DNA from: Pseudomonas kuykendallii
Lineage (GTDB): Bacteria > Pseudomonadota > Gammaproteobacteria > Pseudomonadales > Pseudomonadaceae
Assembly (NCBI RefSeq): GCF_900106975.1
Contig: NZ_FNNU01000004.1
Location: forward strand, 372,001 to 436,000
DNA length: 64,000 bases
Direction: 5' to 3'
A program made the translations under genes and the position numbers. Shown one piece after another: positions 35,715-44,926 of this stretch. Each line of letters opens with the position of its first letter. The first letter of the stretch is position 1. The notes beneath the pieces were generated by a model that saw only the letters and a list, made by a program, of their open reading frames with translations, was not told the DNA's origin and made no database searches.

Positions 35715-36407
35715 TCAGACCGCGCGCGGCGCCTTGAACACCTTGAACGCCAGCGGATAGCGGCCTTCCTTGTTGCGGCGCACGCGGTAGAGGTTCCACA
35801 CCACCGTGGCCAGGGTCAGCGGCATGGCGATGAAGACGTTGAAGAACAGCGCCAGTTTCGGCGCCAGGATGAACAGCACCGCGGTGACGCCGAACAGGGT
35901 CAGCTGGAAGTTGAACGCATTGCGTGCGGCATCCACCAGCACCCGCTGATCGCTGTGGCGCTGCGCCCACCAGTAGGCACCGGTGGAGATCACCGCGAGG
36001 AAGGTACTGAGTATCACCGTCAGGCCCAAGGCATGGGCGGCATAGACCTTCCACAGCGGGTTCGCCTGCCAGGCCGCCTTCAGCCGGGTGAAGGCCGTCG
36101 GTTCGCCGTCCGTCGGCGCCTGCGCTCTAGCGCCGTCGGTTGCGTGCCGGGTCGCGGCGGCCGGGTCAAGGGAGGCAACGAACAGGCGCACGGCGGCATG
36201 GATCAGGCTGGCGAGGATCAGCGACAGCAGCAGGTGTTCCATCAGCCCGTCGCCGAAGCGGTAGTCGAGGCTCCCGCGCACCGCGACCGACTCGCCGAGC
36301 AGCGCGCCGAACACGGCCACCACCAGCAGCGCGACGTAGCGACGAAGGTATCCGGTAACCAGGCCGTTGATGACCGCGACCAGGCCGGAGACGACAAAAG
36401 CACCCAT
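35715..36407 (-). CDS. Membrane protein with DUF4870-like C-terminus
   Basis: A 230-residue membrane protein with about six hydrophobic segments. The first half (helices at about 1-25, 28-45, 58-75) is unrecognised. The second half, with ARNAFNFQLTLFGVTAVLF and the end RVRRNKEGRYPLAFKVFK, resembles DUF4870/Tic20-type proteins. The start at 36407 has GAGGAG seven bases upstream. Function unknown. Confidence 0.65.
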   Translation of the reverse strand: MGAFVVSGLVAVINGLVTGYLRRYVALLVVAVFGALLGESVAVRGSLDYRFGDGLMEHLLLSLILASLIHAAVRLFVASLDPAAATRHATDGARAQAPTDGEPTAFTRLKAAWQANPLWKVYAAHALGLTVILSTFLAVISTGAYWWAQRHSDQRVLVDAARNAFNFQLTLFGVTAVLFILAPKLALFFNVFIAMPLTLATVVWNLYRVRRNKEGRYPLAFKVFKAPRAV

Positions 36408-36556
36408 TCGAAACTCCTCGTATTCGAGTGATGACGGCGAAAGGTGGTTTCTTGTTGTGGAAGGCCGTGGGGAACGGCCGGACATGCAGTACCACTACCG
36501 ACCACCGGGCGAACCCGTGAGTTCGCCCGCCGCGGTCATCGCGAGGTGCTTCGCCT

Positions 36557-38362
36557 TCAGTCGGGGCGCAGTTCCTTCTCGTCCTGGCTGTCCGCCTCGA
36601 ACAGCCGCTCGAGTTCGGCGCGCGCCTCGCGGGCGGTCTGCATGACCTTCGCCGCGTCGTCGTAGACCCGCTGCTGCGCCTCGAGGAGCTGTTCGTCATG
36701 GCGCTTGAAGCGCGCCACCCGGGCGTCGGCCTGGGCCGGGCTGAGCCCCAGCCCGACCAGCGTGCGCCGGCTCATCTCCAGGGCGGAGTGGAAGGTCTCG
36801 CGCACCGCCTGTGCGTCGAGGTCGACCAGCCGGTGCACGTGCTGGCGGTTGCGCGCGCGGGCGAGGATATTGATGTGCGGGTAGAGCCGGCGCACCAGCG
36901 CGGTGGTCTTGATGTTGGTTTCCGGATCGTCGGTGGCGATGACGAAGTACTCGGCCTGCTCCACCTTCGCCGCGCGGAGGATTTCCGGTCGCAGCGGGTC
37001 GCCGTAGAACACCGGCACGTGGCCGAAGCTGCGCGAGAACTCGATGGACTCCACCGCGGTATCCAGGGCGACGAAGGAAATCTTCTGCGCGCGCAGTATC
37101 CGCGCGATCACCTGGCCCATCCGGCCCATCCCGGCGATCACCACCCGAGGTGCGTCGCCGACGATGTCGCGGTACTCCTCGGGCACGTCCAGCGGCGCCG
37201 GCTTCGGTTTTGGCAGGCGCGACAAGGCCAGCAGGAGCAACGGCGTCAGCGCCATCGACAAGGTGATGGTCAGCACCAGAAGGTCGTAGAGACCCGCCTC
37301 GAAGAGCCCGCGGTCGCGGCCGATCTTGAACACCACGAAGGCGAACTCCCCGCCCGCCGCCAGCACCACGCCGAGGCGCAGCGCGCTTTCGCGGCCGAGG
37401 CCGCCGGCCATGCGCCCGACGAAATACAGCAAGGGCAGCTTCAGCACGATCAGCAGCAGGGTCAGCTCCAGCACCCTCACCGGCGCACTGAACAGCAGGC
37501 CGATGTTGGTGCCCATGCCGACGCTGATGAAGAACAGGCCGAGCAGCAGCCCCTTGAACGGTTCGATCTGCGCCTCGAGTTCGTGGCGGTATTCGGAATC
37601 CGCCAGCAGCAACCCGGCGAGGAAGGCGCCCAGCGCCATGGACACCCCGGCCAGCTCCATCAGCCAGGCGGTGCCGATCACCACCAGCAGCGCGGTGGCG
37701 GTGGACACTTCCTGCAGGCCGGTCTTGGCGACGATGCGGAACACCGGGCGCAACAGATAGCGCCCGCCGATCACCACGATGGCGATGCTGCCGAGGATCT
37801 GCAGGCCGTGGGCCAGGTCGTTCTCGGCGTTGTGCTCGACGCCGGCGAGCAGCGGCACCATGGCGATCAGGGGAATCGCCGCGATGTCCTGGAACAGCAG
37901 AATGGAGAACGCCAGGCGCCCGTGCGGGCTGTTCAGCTCCTTGCGTTCGGCCAGACTCTGCAGGCCGAACGCGGTGGACGAGAGCGCCAGACCCAGGCCG
38001 AGCACCACCGCGGCGTTCAGCGGCTGCTCGAAACCGAGCAGCGCCACCGCGCCGATCACCACGCCGGTCAGCAGCACCTGCGCCAGCCCGACGCCGAACA
38101 CCGACTTGCGCATCACCCACAGCCGCCGCGGCGACAGCTCCAGGCCGATGATGAACAGCAGCAACACCACGCCCAGCTCGGAAATCTGCCCGACGCTCTG
38201 CGGATTGCCCGCCAGGCCAAGCACCGCGGGGCCGATGACCACGCCGGCCAGCAGGTAACCGAGCACGGCCCCGAGTTGCAGACGTTTGGCCAGCGGCACG
38301 GTGATCACCGCGGCGAGCAGAAAAACCACCGCGGCCTGCAGCAGATTGCCTTCATGGGGCAT
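36557..38362 (-). CDS. Monovalent cation:proton antiporter-2 (Kef/CPA2) family protein
   Basis: A 601-residue protein with a 12-helix CPA2 antiporter domain (to about residue 380) and a RCK/TrkA-N regulatory domain. The membrane part includes GYLLAGVVIGPAVLGL, GLGLALSSTAFGLQSL and the helix LLFQDIAAIPLIA with its conserved QD pair. The RCK domain carries the nucleotide motif VVIAGMGRMGQVIARIL and the acidic end of strand 2 in VALDTAVESIEF. A charged C-terminal helix (about 535-590) follows. Layout fits KefB/KefC K+/H+ efflux systems; the small KefF/KefG partner is not encoded nearby. Confidence 0.88.
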   Translation of the reverse strand: MPHEGNLLQAAVVFLLAAVITVPLAKRLQLGAVLGYLLAGVVIGPAVLGLAGNPQSVGQISELGVVLLLFIIGLELSPRRLWVMRKSVFGVGLAQVLLTGVVIGAVALLGFEQPLNAAVVLGLGLALSSTAFGLQSLAERKELNSPHGRLAFSILLFQDIAAIPLIAMVPLLAGVEHNAENDLAHGLQILGSIAIVVIGGRYLLRPVFRIVAKTGLQEVSTATALLVVIGTAWLMELAGVSMALGAFLAGLLLADSEYRHELEAQIEPFKGLLLGLFFISVGMGTNIGLLFSAPVRVLELTLLLIVLKLPLLYFVGRMAGGLGRESALRLGVVLAAGGEFAFVVFKIGRDRGLFEAGLYDLLVLTITLSMALTPLLLLALSRLPKPKPAPLDVPEEYRDIVGDAPRVVIAGMGRMGQVIARILRAQKISFVALDTAVESIEFSRSFGHVPVFYGDPLRPEILRAAKVEQAEYFVIATDDPETNIKTTALVRRLYPHINILARARNRQHVHRLVDLDAQAVRETFHSALEMSRRTLVGLGLSPAQADARVARFKRHDEQLLEAQQRVYDDAAKVMQTAREARAELERLFEADSQDEKELRPD

Positions 38363-38498
38363 GGGTCACTCCTGGTCGAAAAGAATCGCCACGCACCCTC
38401 CCGGCACGCGCGGCGACATGCTGCCAGCTCAGCGGCGTCGCAGTCGAGGCGCGCATGTTGTCTCAGCCCTAATTAGCTGCGGCGGAGACAGACCCAAA

Positions 38499-38662
38499 GG
38501 TGCGCCTACCATCCCGTAGGGTGCGCCGCGCGCACCGATGGAACCTGCGGGTTTACCAAGGCGGCTGAACCTGCGCCGCCGCTGCCCGGCGCGTCTGCGC
38601 TCGTGGGTTTCACCCGCCCTAGAAGATGGCGATGCTTGGTGTAGGGCGGGTGAAACCCGCGA
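38499..38662. repeat. Cluster of REP-like palindromes
   Basis: Two elements in about 160 bases. At 38499-38536 GGTGCGCCTAC faces GTAGGGTGCGCCGCGCGCACC, whose second half is identical to the left arm of the 1.0 kb element. At 38602-38662 GTGGGTTTCACCCGCCCTA faces TAGGGCGGGTGAAACCCGC with a 20-base spacer. They fill the space before the DUF3253 gene. Confidence 0.8.
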
Positions 38663-38717
38663 GCGGCAATACCGGTATCGCCCGGCAGGCACACAGGAGG
38701 AATGGATAATCGACGAC

Positions 38718-38972
38718 ATGATCCTCGAAGCGCGTATCGGCGAACTGCTCGCCGCGCGCAGTCCCGACGCTTCCCTCTGCCCGTCCGACGTGGCGCGCTC
38801 GCTGGCCAGCGGGGAGAACGCCTGGCGGGCGCTGATGCCGGCTGTCCGCCGCGTCGCCGCGCGCATGGCGGCGAGCGGACGCATCCGCGCGACTCAGGGC
38901 GAGCGCGAGGTGGACCTGGACGGCGAGGTGCGCGGACCGATCCGCCTGCGTCGCGGCGATCGCTTCGACTGA
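38718..38972 (+). CDS. DUF3253 domain protein
   Basis: An 84-residue protein: IGELLAARSP, LCPSDVARSLA, NAWRALMPAVRRVAARMAA, GRIRATQGEREVD and RGPIRL are all DUF3253 landmarks. The fold is probably a small winged helix; function unknown. The ATG at 38718 is the only in-frame start, although the best AGGAGG lies 17 bases upstream, further than usual. Confidence 0.8.
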   Translation: MILEARIGELLAARSPDASLCPSDVARSLASGENAWRALMPAVRRVAARMAASGRIRATQGEREVDLDGEVRGPIRLRRGDRFD

Positions 38973-39100
38973 CGGCGAACGAAAGAAGCCGCCCGATGGA
39001 CTGATGCCGTTTACGTTGCCGTGGCCGAACCCGATCAGTCCCTTCACCCTCCAGCGGAGGGGAGACTGGCCGTTCCGCGGCGTTTCGCCCCTCTCCCCCA

Positions 39101-39128
39101 GCCCCTCTCCCATGAATGGGAGAGGGGC
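39101..39128. repeat. Perfect 13-bp palindrome
   Basis: GCCCCTCTCCCAT, a two-base loop GA, then ATGGGAGAGGGGC, between two convergent genes (DUF3253 and the MHS transporter). A further partial copy of CCCCTCTCCC precedes it at 39088. It could end transcription but lacks a T run; it looks like another dispersed palindrome. Confidence 0.75.
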
Positions 39129-39198
39129 GGTACGGACGAACCTGAAGTGAACAGCGTTGGCCCCGGCCTGCGGCTTCGTCTACAGCCCGATACGCCAA

Positions 39199-40569
39199 TC
39201 AGCCGGCCGACACCGGCGGCACGCGCCTGCCGGGTTGCAGCAGGGAGCGTGCGCCCTCCTCCGTGGACGCCGCGCCAGGCTGCGGGCTACCGCAGGCGAC
39301 GAAGTCCTTCTGCCGCAACATCAGCAAGGCGATCAGCGAGGCGACGCCGGTGCCCACGTAGAAGTACCAGGGCGAGGTGATGTCGCCGGTCCGCTGGATC
39401 AGCCAGGTGGAGATCAGCGGCGCGCTGCCGCCGAACACCGCGACCGGGATGTTGTAGGCCACCGCGATACCGGTGGAGCGGATGCGCGTGGGCAACAGCT
39501 CGCTCATGGTCGCGTAGGTCGAGGACGCGTAGAGGCCGAAGAACACCGCCACGGCCATCAGCGGGTAGATGAAGGTCGCCGGCGTCGCCGTCGGCGCCGA
39601 CTTGAAGAACCAGTACATCGACAGGCTGGCGAATACGCCGACCACCATGAGGAACGGCTTGCGCCCGTAGCGATCGGTGAACATGCCCCCCAGCGGCATC
39701 ACCAGCGCCGAGGACAGACTGGCGACGAAGACGTAGAGCAGCGTGGTGCCGCTGTCGAACTTGAGCACCTTGGCCATGTAGGTCGAGGCGAAGGTCAGCA
39801 CCAGATAGAAGATCGAGCTGTGCAGCGTGATGATGAAGAACACCAGGGCGATGGCGCGTTTCCACTGCAGCACCTCGCGCAACGGCGCCTTGGAGGTTTC
39901 GCCCTTGCTCACCAGGGCAAGGAATTCCGGGCTGTCCTCGAGCTTCAGGCGGATGTACATCGACACCAGGCCCATGGGGGCGGCGAACAGGAACGGAATG
40001 CGCCAGGCCCATTCCTGCATGGCTTCCGCGCCGAGGAAGAAGGTCATGCCGTTCGCCACCACGCCGCCGAGCACCAGGCCAAGCACGGCGGTGACCATCA
40101 GCCAGCTGGTGGAAAAGCCGCGACGGCCAGGGCCGGCGTATTCGGAGATGAAGCTGGTGATGGTGCCGATCTCGCCGCCGGCGGAGAAGCCCTGGATGCA
40201 GCGGATCAGCACCAGCAGGATCGGCGCGGCGATGCCGATCGACTCGTAGGTCGGCAGCAGGCCGAGCAGGAAGGTCGAGCCGGCCATCATCATCAGCACG
40301 GTCACCAGGGTCTTGCGGCGACCGATCTTGTCCGCCAGCGGGCCGAAGAACAGCCCGCCGATGGGCCGGATGAAGAAGCTCAGGGCGAAGGCGGCGAAGC
40401 TGCTCAGCAGGCTGGTCATCGGGTCGTCGGAGACGAAGAACGCCTGGCCGATGTAGACGGCGAGGAAGCCGTAGACACCGTAGTCGTACCACTCGATGAG
40501 GTGCCCCGAGGTGGCGCCGATGAAAGCCCGGCGGCGTTGCCGGGCCTGTTCGCGGGTGATCGTGCTCAT
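39199..40569 (-). CDS. MHS family MFS transporter (metabolite:H+ symporter)
   Basis: A 456-residue permease with 12 helices. The MHS subfamily is shown by SGHLIEWYDYGVYGFLAVYI in helix 1, GPLADKIGRRKTL in the first loop, IRCIQGFSAGGEIGT in helix 4 and PLGGMFTDRYGRKPFL mid-protein. The group imports carboxylates such as citrate, ketoglutarate, proline or shikimate. It is the last gene of the SDR-thiolase-ligase operon (51 bases after the ligase) and so probably imports the acid that operon degrades. Confidence 0.9.
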   Translation of the reverse strand: MSTITREQARQRRRAFIGATSGHLIEWYDYGVYGFLAVYIGQAFFVSDDPMTSLLSSFAAFALSFFIRPIGGLFFGPLADKIGRRKTLVTVLMMMAGSTFLLGLLPTYESIGIAAPILLVLIRCIQGFSAGGEIGTITSFISEYAGPGRRGFSTSWLMVTAVLGLVLGGVVANGMTFFLGAEAMQEWAWRIPFLFAAPMGLVSMYIRLKLEDSPEFLALVSKGETSKAPLREVLQWKRAIALVFFIITLHSSIFYLVLTFASTYMAKVLKFDSGTTLLYVFVASLSSALVMPLGGMFTDRYGRKPFLMVVGVFASLSMYWFFKSAPTATPATFIYPLMAVAVFFGLYASSTYATMSELLPTRIRSTGIAVAYNIPVAVFGGSAPLISTWLIQRTGDITSPWYFYVGTGVASLIALLMLRQKDFVACGSPQPGAASTEEGARSLLQPGRRVPPVSAG

Positions 40570-40620
40570 GGGGATGTTCCTTTTTGTTGTTGTTCTGTGG
40601 ATCGGGAAACCAGGCCGGCG

Positions 40621-42156
40621 TCAGGACGCCGCAGCGGCCGACTCCAGCGACTGGCGCAACTCGGTCTTGAGGATCTTGCCGTAGCTGTTCTTCGGCAGTT
40701 CCTCGCGGAACAGGTAGCGCTTGGGCTTCTTGAACGACGCCATGCGCTCGACGAACCAGGCGTTGAGCGTCTGCTCGTCGGCGTGCTGGCCGGGGTGCAG
40801 GACGACGAAGGCGACCACGATCTCGCCCCAGTCGGCTTCCGCCTCGCCCACCACCGACACCTCGGACACCGCCGGATGCAGCGCCAGCACTTCCTCCACC
40901 TCACGCGGATAGATGTTGCTGCCGCCGGAGATGATCACGTCCTTGGAGCGGTCGGTGAGGGTCAGGAAGCCCTGCTCGTCGAGGTAGCCGATGTCGCCGG
41001 TGTAAAGCCAGCCATCCACCAGGGTCGCGGCGCTGGCGGCGTCGTTGCGCCAGTAGCCGCGCATCACCGTGGCGCCGCGCACGGCGATCTCCCCCGGCAC
41101 CCCGGGCGCCAACGGCTGGCGCTGCGCATCCACCACCCGCACCTCGACGCAGGACTGCGCCTGGCCGACCGACGAGGCCAGCCGTTGCCAGTGCGGGTGC
41201 GTGCGGTCGGCGATCAGCTCGCGCGACAGCGCGGTGACGGTCATCGGGCTTTCGCCCTGGCCGTAGATCTGGATCAGCCGCGGGCCGAAGGTGGCCAGCG
41301 CCTCCTGCAGGTCGGCCAGGTACATCGGCGCGCCGCCGTAGATGATCGACTTGATGCCTTCGCCGGCATAGCCCTGGCGCCGCGCCTCGTCGGTCATCCG
41401 CTTCACCATGGTCGGCGCCGCGAACAGGCTCAGTTGCCCGTGGCCGCGCGCCAGCTCGAACAGCTCGCCGGCGCCGAAGCCGCGCGACACCGGCACCACG
41501 TGGCGCGCGCCGCAACGCACGTGGATGAAGTTGTACAGCCCGGCGCCGTGGGACATCGGCGCGGCGTAGACGAAGGCATCGTTGGCATCCACCGCATCGA
41601 CGTCCACCGGGTAGCACAGCGACATCGCCGTGAGGTTGCCGTGGCTGAGCATCACGCCCTTGGAGCGCCCGGTGGTGCCGGAGGTGTAGAACAGCCACGC
41701 GAGGTCGTCGGCGCTGCGCGACTGCGGCCCTGGCGCCGCGCCACGGTCGGCCTTGAGCGCCTCGAGGGCGGCGCCGCGACCGGCCAGCTCGACGCAGCCG
41801 GCGTGCAGTTGCCCAGCGCCGAACAAGGCGCCCTCGTCGGTGAAGATCAGCCGCGCCTCGGCGTTTTCGGCGATCCAGGCGGCCTCGCTGCGGTGCAGCT
41901 TGCAGTTGATCGGCACCGCCACCGCGCCGGCCCACCAGATCGCGTAGAAGAGTTCGAGGTACTCGCAGCAGTTCTTCATGAACAGGGCGACGCGCTCGCC
42001 GGGGGCGATCCCGTGTTCCTCGCGCAGGGCGACCGCCAGCGCGGCGGCGTCGGCGGCGAAGCCGGCGTAGTCGCTGACCAGGCGCTCGCCCTCGAACAGC
42101 GCCGGCCGCTGCGGCCAGCGTCGGGCCGCATCGTTGAGCCAGTTGGCGATGTTCAT
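40621..42156 (-). CDS. Acyl-CoA ligase (class I adenylate-forming)
   Basis: A 511-residue enzyme that activates a carboxylic acid with ATP and CoA. Motifs: phosphate loop YTSGTTGRSKG (157-167), IYGQGESPMT, GWLYTGDIGYLDEQGFL, the hinge LTDRSKDVIISGG and the C-terminal catalytic lysine in NSYGKILKTE. It resembles medium-chain or aryl acid ligases, but the acid is unknown. Its start is two bases after the thiolase stop. Confidence 0.88.
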   Translation of the reverse strand: MNIANWLNDAARRWPQRPALFEGERLVSDYAGFAADAAALAVALREEHGIAPGERVALFMKNCCEYLELFYAIWWAGAVAVPINCKLHRSEAAWIAENAEARLIFTDEGALFGAGQLHAGCVELAGRGAALEALKADRGAAPGPQSRSADDLAWLFYTSGTTGRSKGVMLSHGNLTAMSLCYPVDVDAVDANDAFVYAAPMSHGAGLYNFIHVRCGARHVVPVSRGFGAGELFELARGHGQLSLFAAPTMVKRMTDEARRQGYAGEGIKSIIYGGAPMYLADLQEALATFGPRLIQIYGQGESPMTVTALSRELIADRTHPHWQRLASSVGQAQSCVEVRVVDAQRQPLAPGVPGEIAVRGATVMRGYWRNDAASAATLVDGWLYTGDIGYLDEQGFLTLTDRSKDVIISGGSNIYPREVEEVLALHPAVSEVSVVGEAEADWGEIVVAFVVLHPGQHADEQTLNAWFVERMASFKKPKRYLFREELPKNSYGKILKTELRQSLESAAAAS

Positions 42157-42158
42157 CC

Positions 42159-43337
42159 TCAGGCCCTCCGCGCGTGCAGCACGCTGGCGTAGTTCGCCAC
42201 CGCCATGCCGCCCATGTTGAACAGCAGGCCGAACTCCGGCTGCTGCAGGGCGATGCCGATCGGGTTGCCGGTGAGCTGACGGAACGCCATGGCGTGCATA
42301 GACACCCCGGTGGCACCGACCGGATGCCCCTTGGCCTTGAGCCCGCCGGAGAGGTTCACCGGCAAGCGCCCGTCGGCCAGCACCGTGCCCTCCTCCAGCG
42401 CGCGGAAGCCCTCGCCCTTCGGCGCCAGGCCCATGGCCTCATAGATCAGTAGTTCGGCGATGGTGAAGCAGTCGTGGACCTCGGCGAAATCGATCTCGCC
42501 CAGGTCGACACCGGCCTCGTGCAGCGCCGCCGCGATGGCCCGCTGCGGCCCCTCGAAGGCGAGGAAGTCGCGGCTCGACATCGGCAGGAAGTCGCTGACC
42601 TGCTGCATGGCGCGGATCGCCACTTCGCGCTTGAAGGTTTTAGCCCGCTCGGCCGAGGCCAGCACGATGGCGGCGGCGCCGTCGGAGATCAGCGAGCAGT
42701 CGCTCAGGCGCAGCGGTGGCGCGATCAGCGGGTTGCTCTCGGAGACCGTGCTGCAATGCTCCAGGGTCATCGGCTTGTGCATCTGTGCCAGCGGGTTGTG
42801 CATGGCGTTGGCGTGGTTCTTCACTGCGATCGCCGCCATCGCCGGCAGCGGGTCGCCGTAGCGCTCCTGGTAACCGCGGGCGGCTACGCCGAACTGCTGC
42901 GGAAAGCTCAGCGCCGCTTCCTGCGCATCGTTCTGGTAGCCGGCGCCGGCCAGCGCGCGGGTCACCTCCGCGGTGGAGTTGTTGGTCATCTTCTCCGCGC
43001 CGACCACCAGCACCAGCTCGGCGGCGCCACTGCGAATCGCATTGATGCCGGCCATGATCGCCGCCGATCCCGACGCGCAGGCGTTCTCGCAACGGCTCGC
43101 CGGCTTGAAGCGCAGCGCCGGGTCGGCCTGCATGACGAGGGAAGCCGCGAAGCCGTCCGGGACCATCCCGGAGTTGAAGTGGCCGAGGAAGATCGCGTCG
43201 ATCTGCGCCGCGTCGATGGCCGCATCGGCCAGCGCCTCGCGCGTCGCCTCGACGATCAGGTCTTCCAGCGTCTGCCCCTGCAGGCGGCCGAAACGGGTGT
43301 GGCCGGCGGCCACGATGGATACCGAATCCGTGTTCAT
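42159..43337 (-). CDS. Thiolase family protein (SCP2-type acetyl-CoA acyltransferase)
   Basis: A 392-residue thiolase that splits a 3-ketoacyl-CoA with CoA. The nucleophile is C87 in ENACASGSA, the other active-site motifs are VHDCFTIAE and KAKGHPVGATG, and the C-terminal CxG loop is replaced (FNMGGMA). This set is that of SCP-x/SCP2-like thiolases, not of FadA or AtoB. The ATG at 43337 is the family start. It lies between the SDR and the ligase in one operon. Confidence 0.87.
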   Translation of the reverse strand: MNTDSVSIVAAGHTRFGRLQGQTLEDLIVEATREALADAAIDAAQIDAIFLGHFNSGMVPDGFAASLVMQADPALRFKPASRCENACASGSAAIMAGINAIRSGAAELVLVVGAEKMTNNSTAEVTRALAGAGYQNDAQEAALSFPQQFGVAARGYQERYGDPLPAMAAIAVKNHANAMHNPLAQMHKPMTLEHCSTVSESNPLIAPPLRLSDCSLISDGAAAIVLASAERAKTFKREVAIRAMQQVSDFLPMSSRDFLAFEGPQRAIAAALHEAGVDLGEIDFAEVHDCFTIAELLIYEAMGLAPKGEGFRALEEGTVLADGRLPVNLSGGLKAKGHPVGATGVSMHAMAFRQLTGNPIGIALQQPEFGLLFNMGGMAVANYASVLHARRA

Positions 43338-43366
43338 GTGCAGTCCTCTGCTTCGGAAATTGACGA

Positions 43367-44116
43367 TCAGCCGAGCATCCCGGCGCCGGCGAACCCGCCG
43401 TCCACCGCGATGATCTGGCCGTTGATGTAGCTGGCCTTGTCTGAAAGCAGGAAGGCCACCGTCGCGGCGACTTCCTGTGGCAGACCGTAGCGGCCTTGCG
43501 GAATCTGTGCGCACCAGCGCGTGCGGGCCTCGGCGCTGTGTAGTACCTGGGCGAGCGGCGTGTCGATCGGGCCGGGGGCGACGGCGTTGACGCGAATGCC
43601 CTGCCCGCCCAGTTCGGTGGCGAGCACCTGGGTCAGCAGGTTGAGGCCGCCCTTCGCCGAGCCGTAGGCGGCGCGCCCGCGGTTGCCGCGCAGGCCGGAG
43701 ACCGACGAGACGTTGACGATGCAGCCGGGTGTGCACGCCTCGAGCCAGTGCCGCGCGGCGAGGCGCGCCAGGGCGAACGGGCCGATCAGGTTGATTTCCA
43801 GCAGGCGGCGGAAGTCGGCGACCTGGGTCTCCACGGCCAGGCGGTCCATGCCGACCCCGGCGCAGTTCACCAGCCCGGCCAGCGGGCCGCAGCCCAGCGC
43901 GCGCTGGAAGGCGGATTCGACCTGCTGTTCGTCGGTGATGTCGCAGCACAGGGTGCGCTCGCTGGGCACGCCGAGTTCACTGCCGGCATCGGCCAGGGCA
44001 CTGCGGTCTCGGTCGAGCAGGATCGGCAGCCAGCCTTGGGCGGCGAGGAGACGGGCGGACTCCAGGCCGATGCCGGAAGCTCCACCGGTGATGAGGACGT
44101 GCGGGAGCGCAGTCAT
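43367..44116 (-). CDS. SDR family oxidoreductase (3-hydroxyacyl-CoA dehydrogenase-like)
   Basis: A 249-residue classical SDR. The NAD site is TGGASGIGLES (10-20), NCAGVG at 84-89, catalytic S138 (IVNVSSVSG), Y151 and K155 (AAYGSAKGG). The N-terminal strand is followed by D35 in ILLDRDR, which favours NAD over NADP. First gene of the operon, 29 bases before the thiolase. Together with ligase and thiolase it could oxidise a 3-hydroxyacyl-CoA; the substrate is inferred. Confidence 0.87.
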   Translation of the reverse strand: MTALPHVLITGGASGIGLESARLLAAQGWLPILLDRDRSALADAGSELGVPSERTLCCDITDEQQVESAFQRALGCGPLAGLVNCAGVGMDRLAVETQVADFRRLLEINLIGPFALARLAARHWLEACTPGCIVNVSSVSGLRGNRGRAAYGSAKGGLNLLTQVLATELGGQGIRVNAVAPGPIDTPLAQVLHSAEARTRWCAQIPQGRYGLPQEVAATVAFLLSDKASYINGQIIAVDGGFAGAGMLG

Positions 44117-44220
44117 TGTTGCGGTCTCCTGTTATTTTTATGAGGACCGGGACGCCAGCGCCGCAAGGCGTGAAGCAGCGTCGGATTTACAATGACCCAG
44201 CCGTGCGCCGGCCCGCCATT

Positions 44221-44236
44221 CGTACAACTACGTACA
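44221..44236. promoter_or_regulatory. Direct repeats, possible LuxR-regulator site
   Basis: CGTACA-ACTA-CGTACA: two identical 6-base units one helical turn apart, about 105 bases before the SDR start and 72 before the LuxR start. It is the clearest repeated motif in the divergent region, so a site for the PAS-LuxR protein is likely but not shown. Confidence 0.4.
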
Positions 44237-44307
44237 GGTGTGAGTATTTCTTGCGGAGCCGGAAGGCTCGCGTAGGCTGGGCGCAACAACGACAAGAAGG
44301 GCCCGCG

Positions 44308-44874
44308 ATGGCTGCCAACCCCGCCGAACTGGACGACCTGGAACGCCTGGCATTCCGCGTGTCACCCGCGCCCCAGGTGATCACCGCCAACCGCCTGATG
44401 CTGGATTTCAACGAAGCGTTCCAGCGCCTGTTCGGCTATCGCCGCGAGGAACTGCTCGGCGAGCTGATCCTGCGCCTCTACCCATCCCGCGCCGACTACC
44501 AGGCGATCGGCGAGCGCTGCCTGAGCTGGCTGCGGCAGAGCCGTTCCTACTCCGACGAACGCTTCATGCAGCAGCGCGACGGCGAGGTGTTCTGGGCACG
44601 CGCCGATGGCTACACGCTGACCCCGGAAGAACCCTTCCGCCTGATGGTCTGGCACTTCGAGCGCATGGAACGGCCGATGCGCGCCACGGTGAACCTCACC
44701 GCGCGCGAACGGGAAATCTCCGCGCACATCGTCAACGGCCTGACCTGCAAGGAGATCGGCCGCAAGCTGGGGATTTCCCACCGCACAGTGGAAGTGCATC
44801 GGGCTCGGCTGATGAAGAAGCTGGCGGCGAAGAACAGCGCCGAACTGGTGTCCAAGATCATCGTTCTGCACTGA
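44308..44874 (+). CDS. PAS-LuxR family transcriptional regulator
   Basis: A 188-residue regulator. An N-terminal PAS domain (about residues 20-120, with NRLMLDFNEAFQRLFGYRRE) is followed by the LuxR/FixJ helix-turn-helix (LTAREREISAHIVNGLTCKE, IGRKLGISHRTVEVHR). It has no receiver domain, so it senses a ligand or redox cue directly. The ATG at 44308 follows AAGAAGGG. Divergent from the SDR-thiolase-ligase-MHS operon, which it probably controls. Confidence 0.88.
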   Translation: MAANPAELDDLERLAFRVSPAPQVITANRLMLDFNEAFQRLFGYRREELLGELILRLYPSRADYQAIGERCLSWLRQSRSYSDERFMQQRDGEVFWARADGYTLTPEEPFRLMVWHFERMERPMRATVNLTAREREISAHIVNGLTCKEIGRKLGISHRTVEVHRARLMKKLAAKNSAELVSKIIVLH

Positions 44875-44926
44875 TCGCGCAGACAAGACGAGATGGCGAG
44901 GCCCGAACGGACCTCGCCCGACGCGC

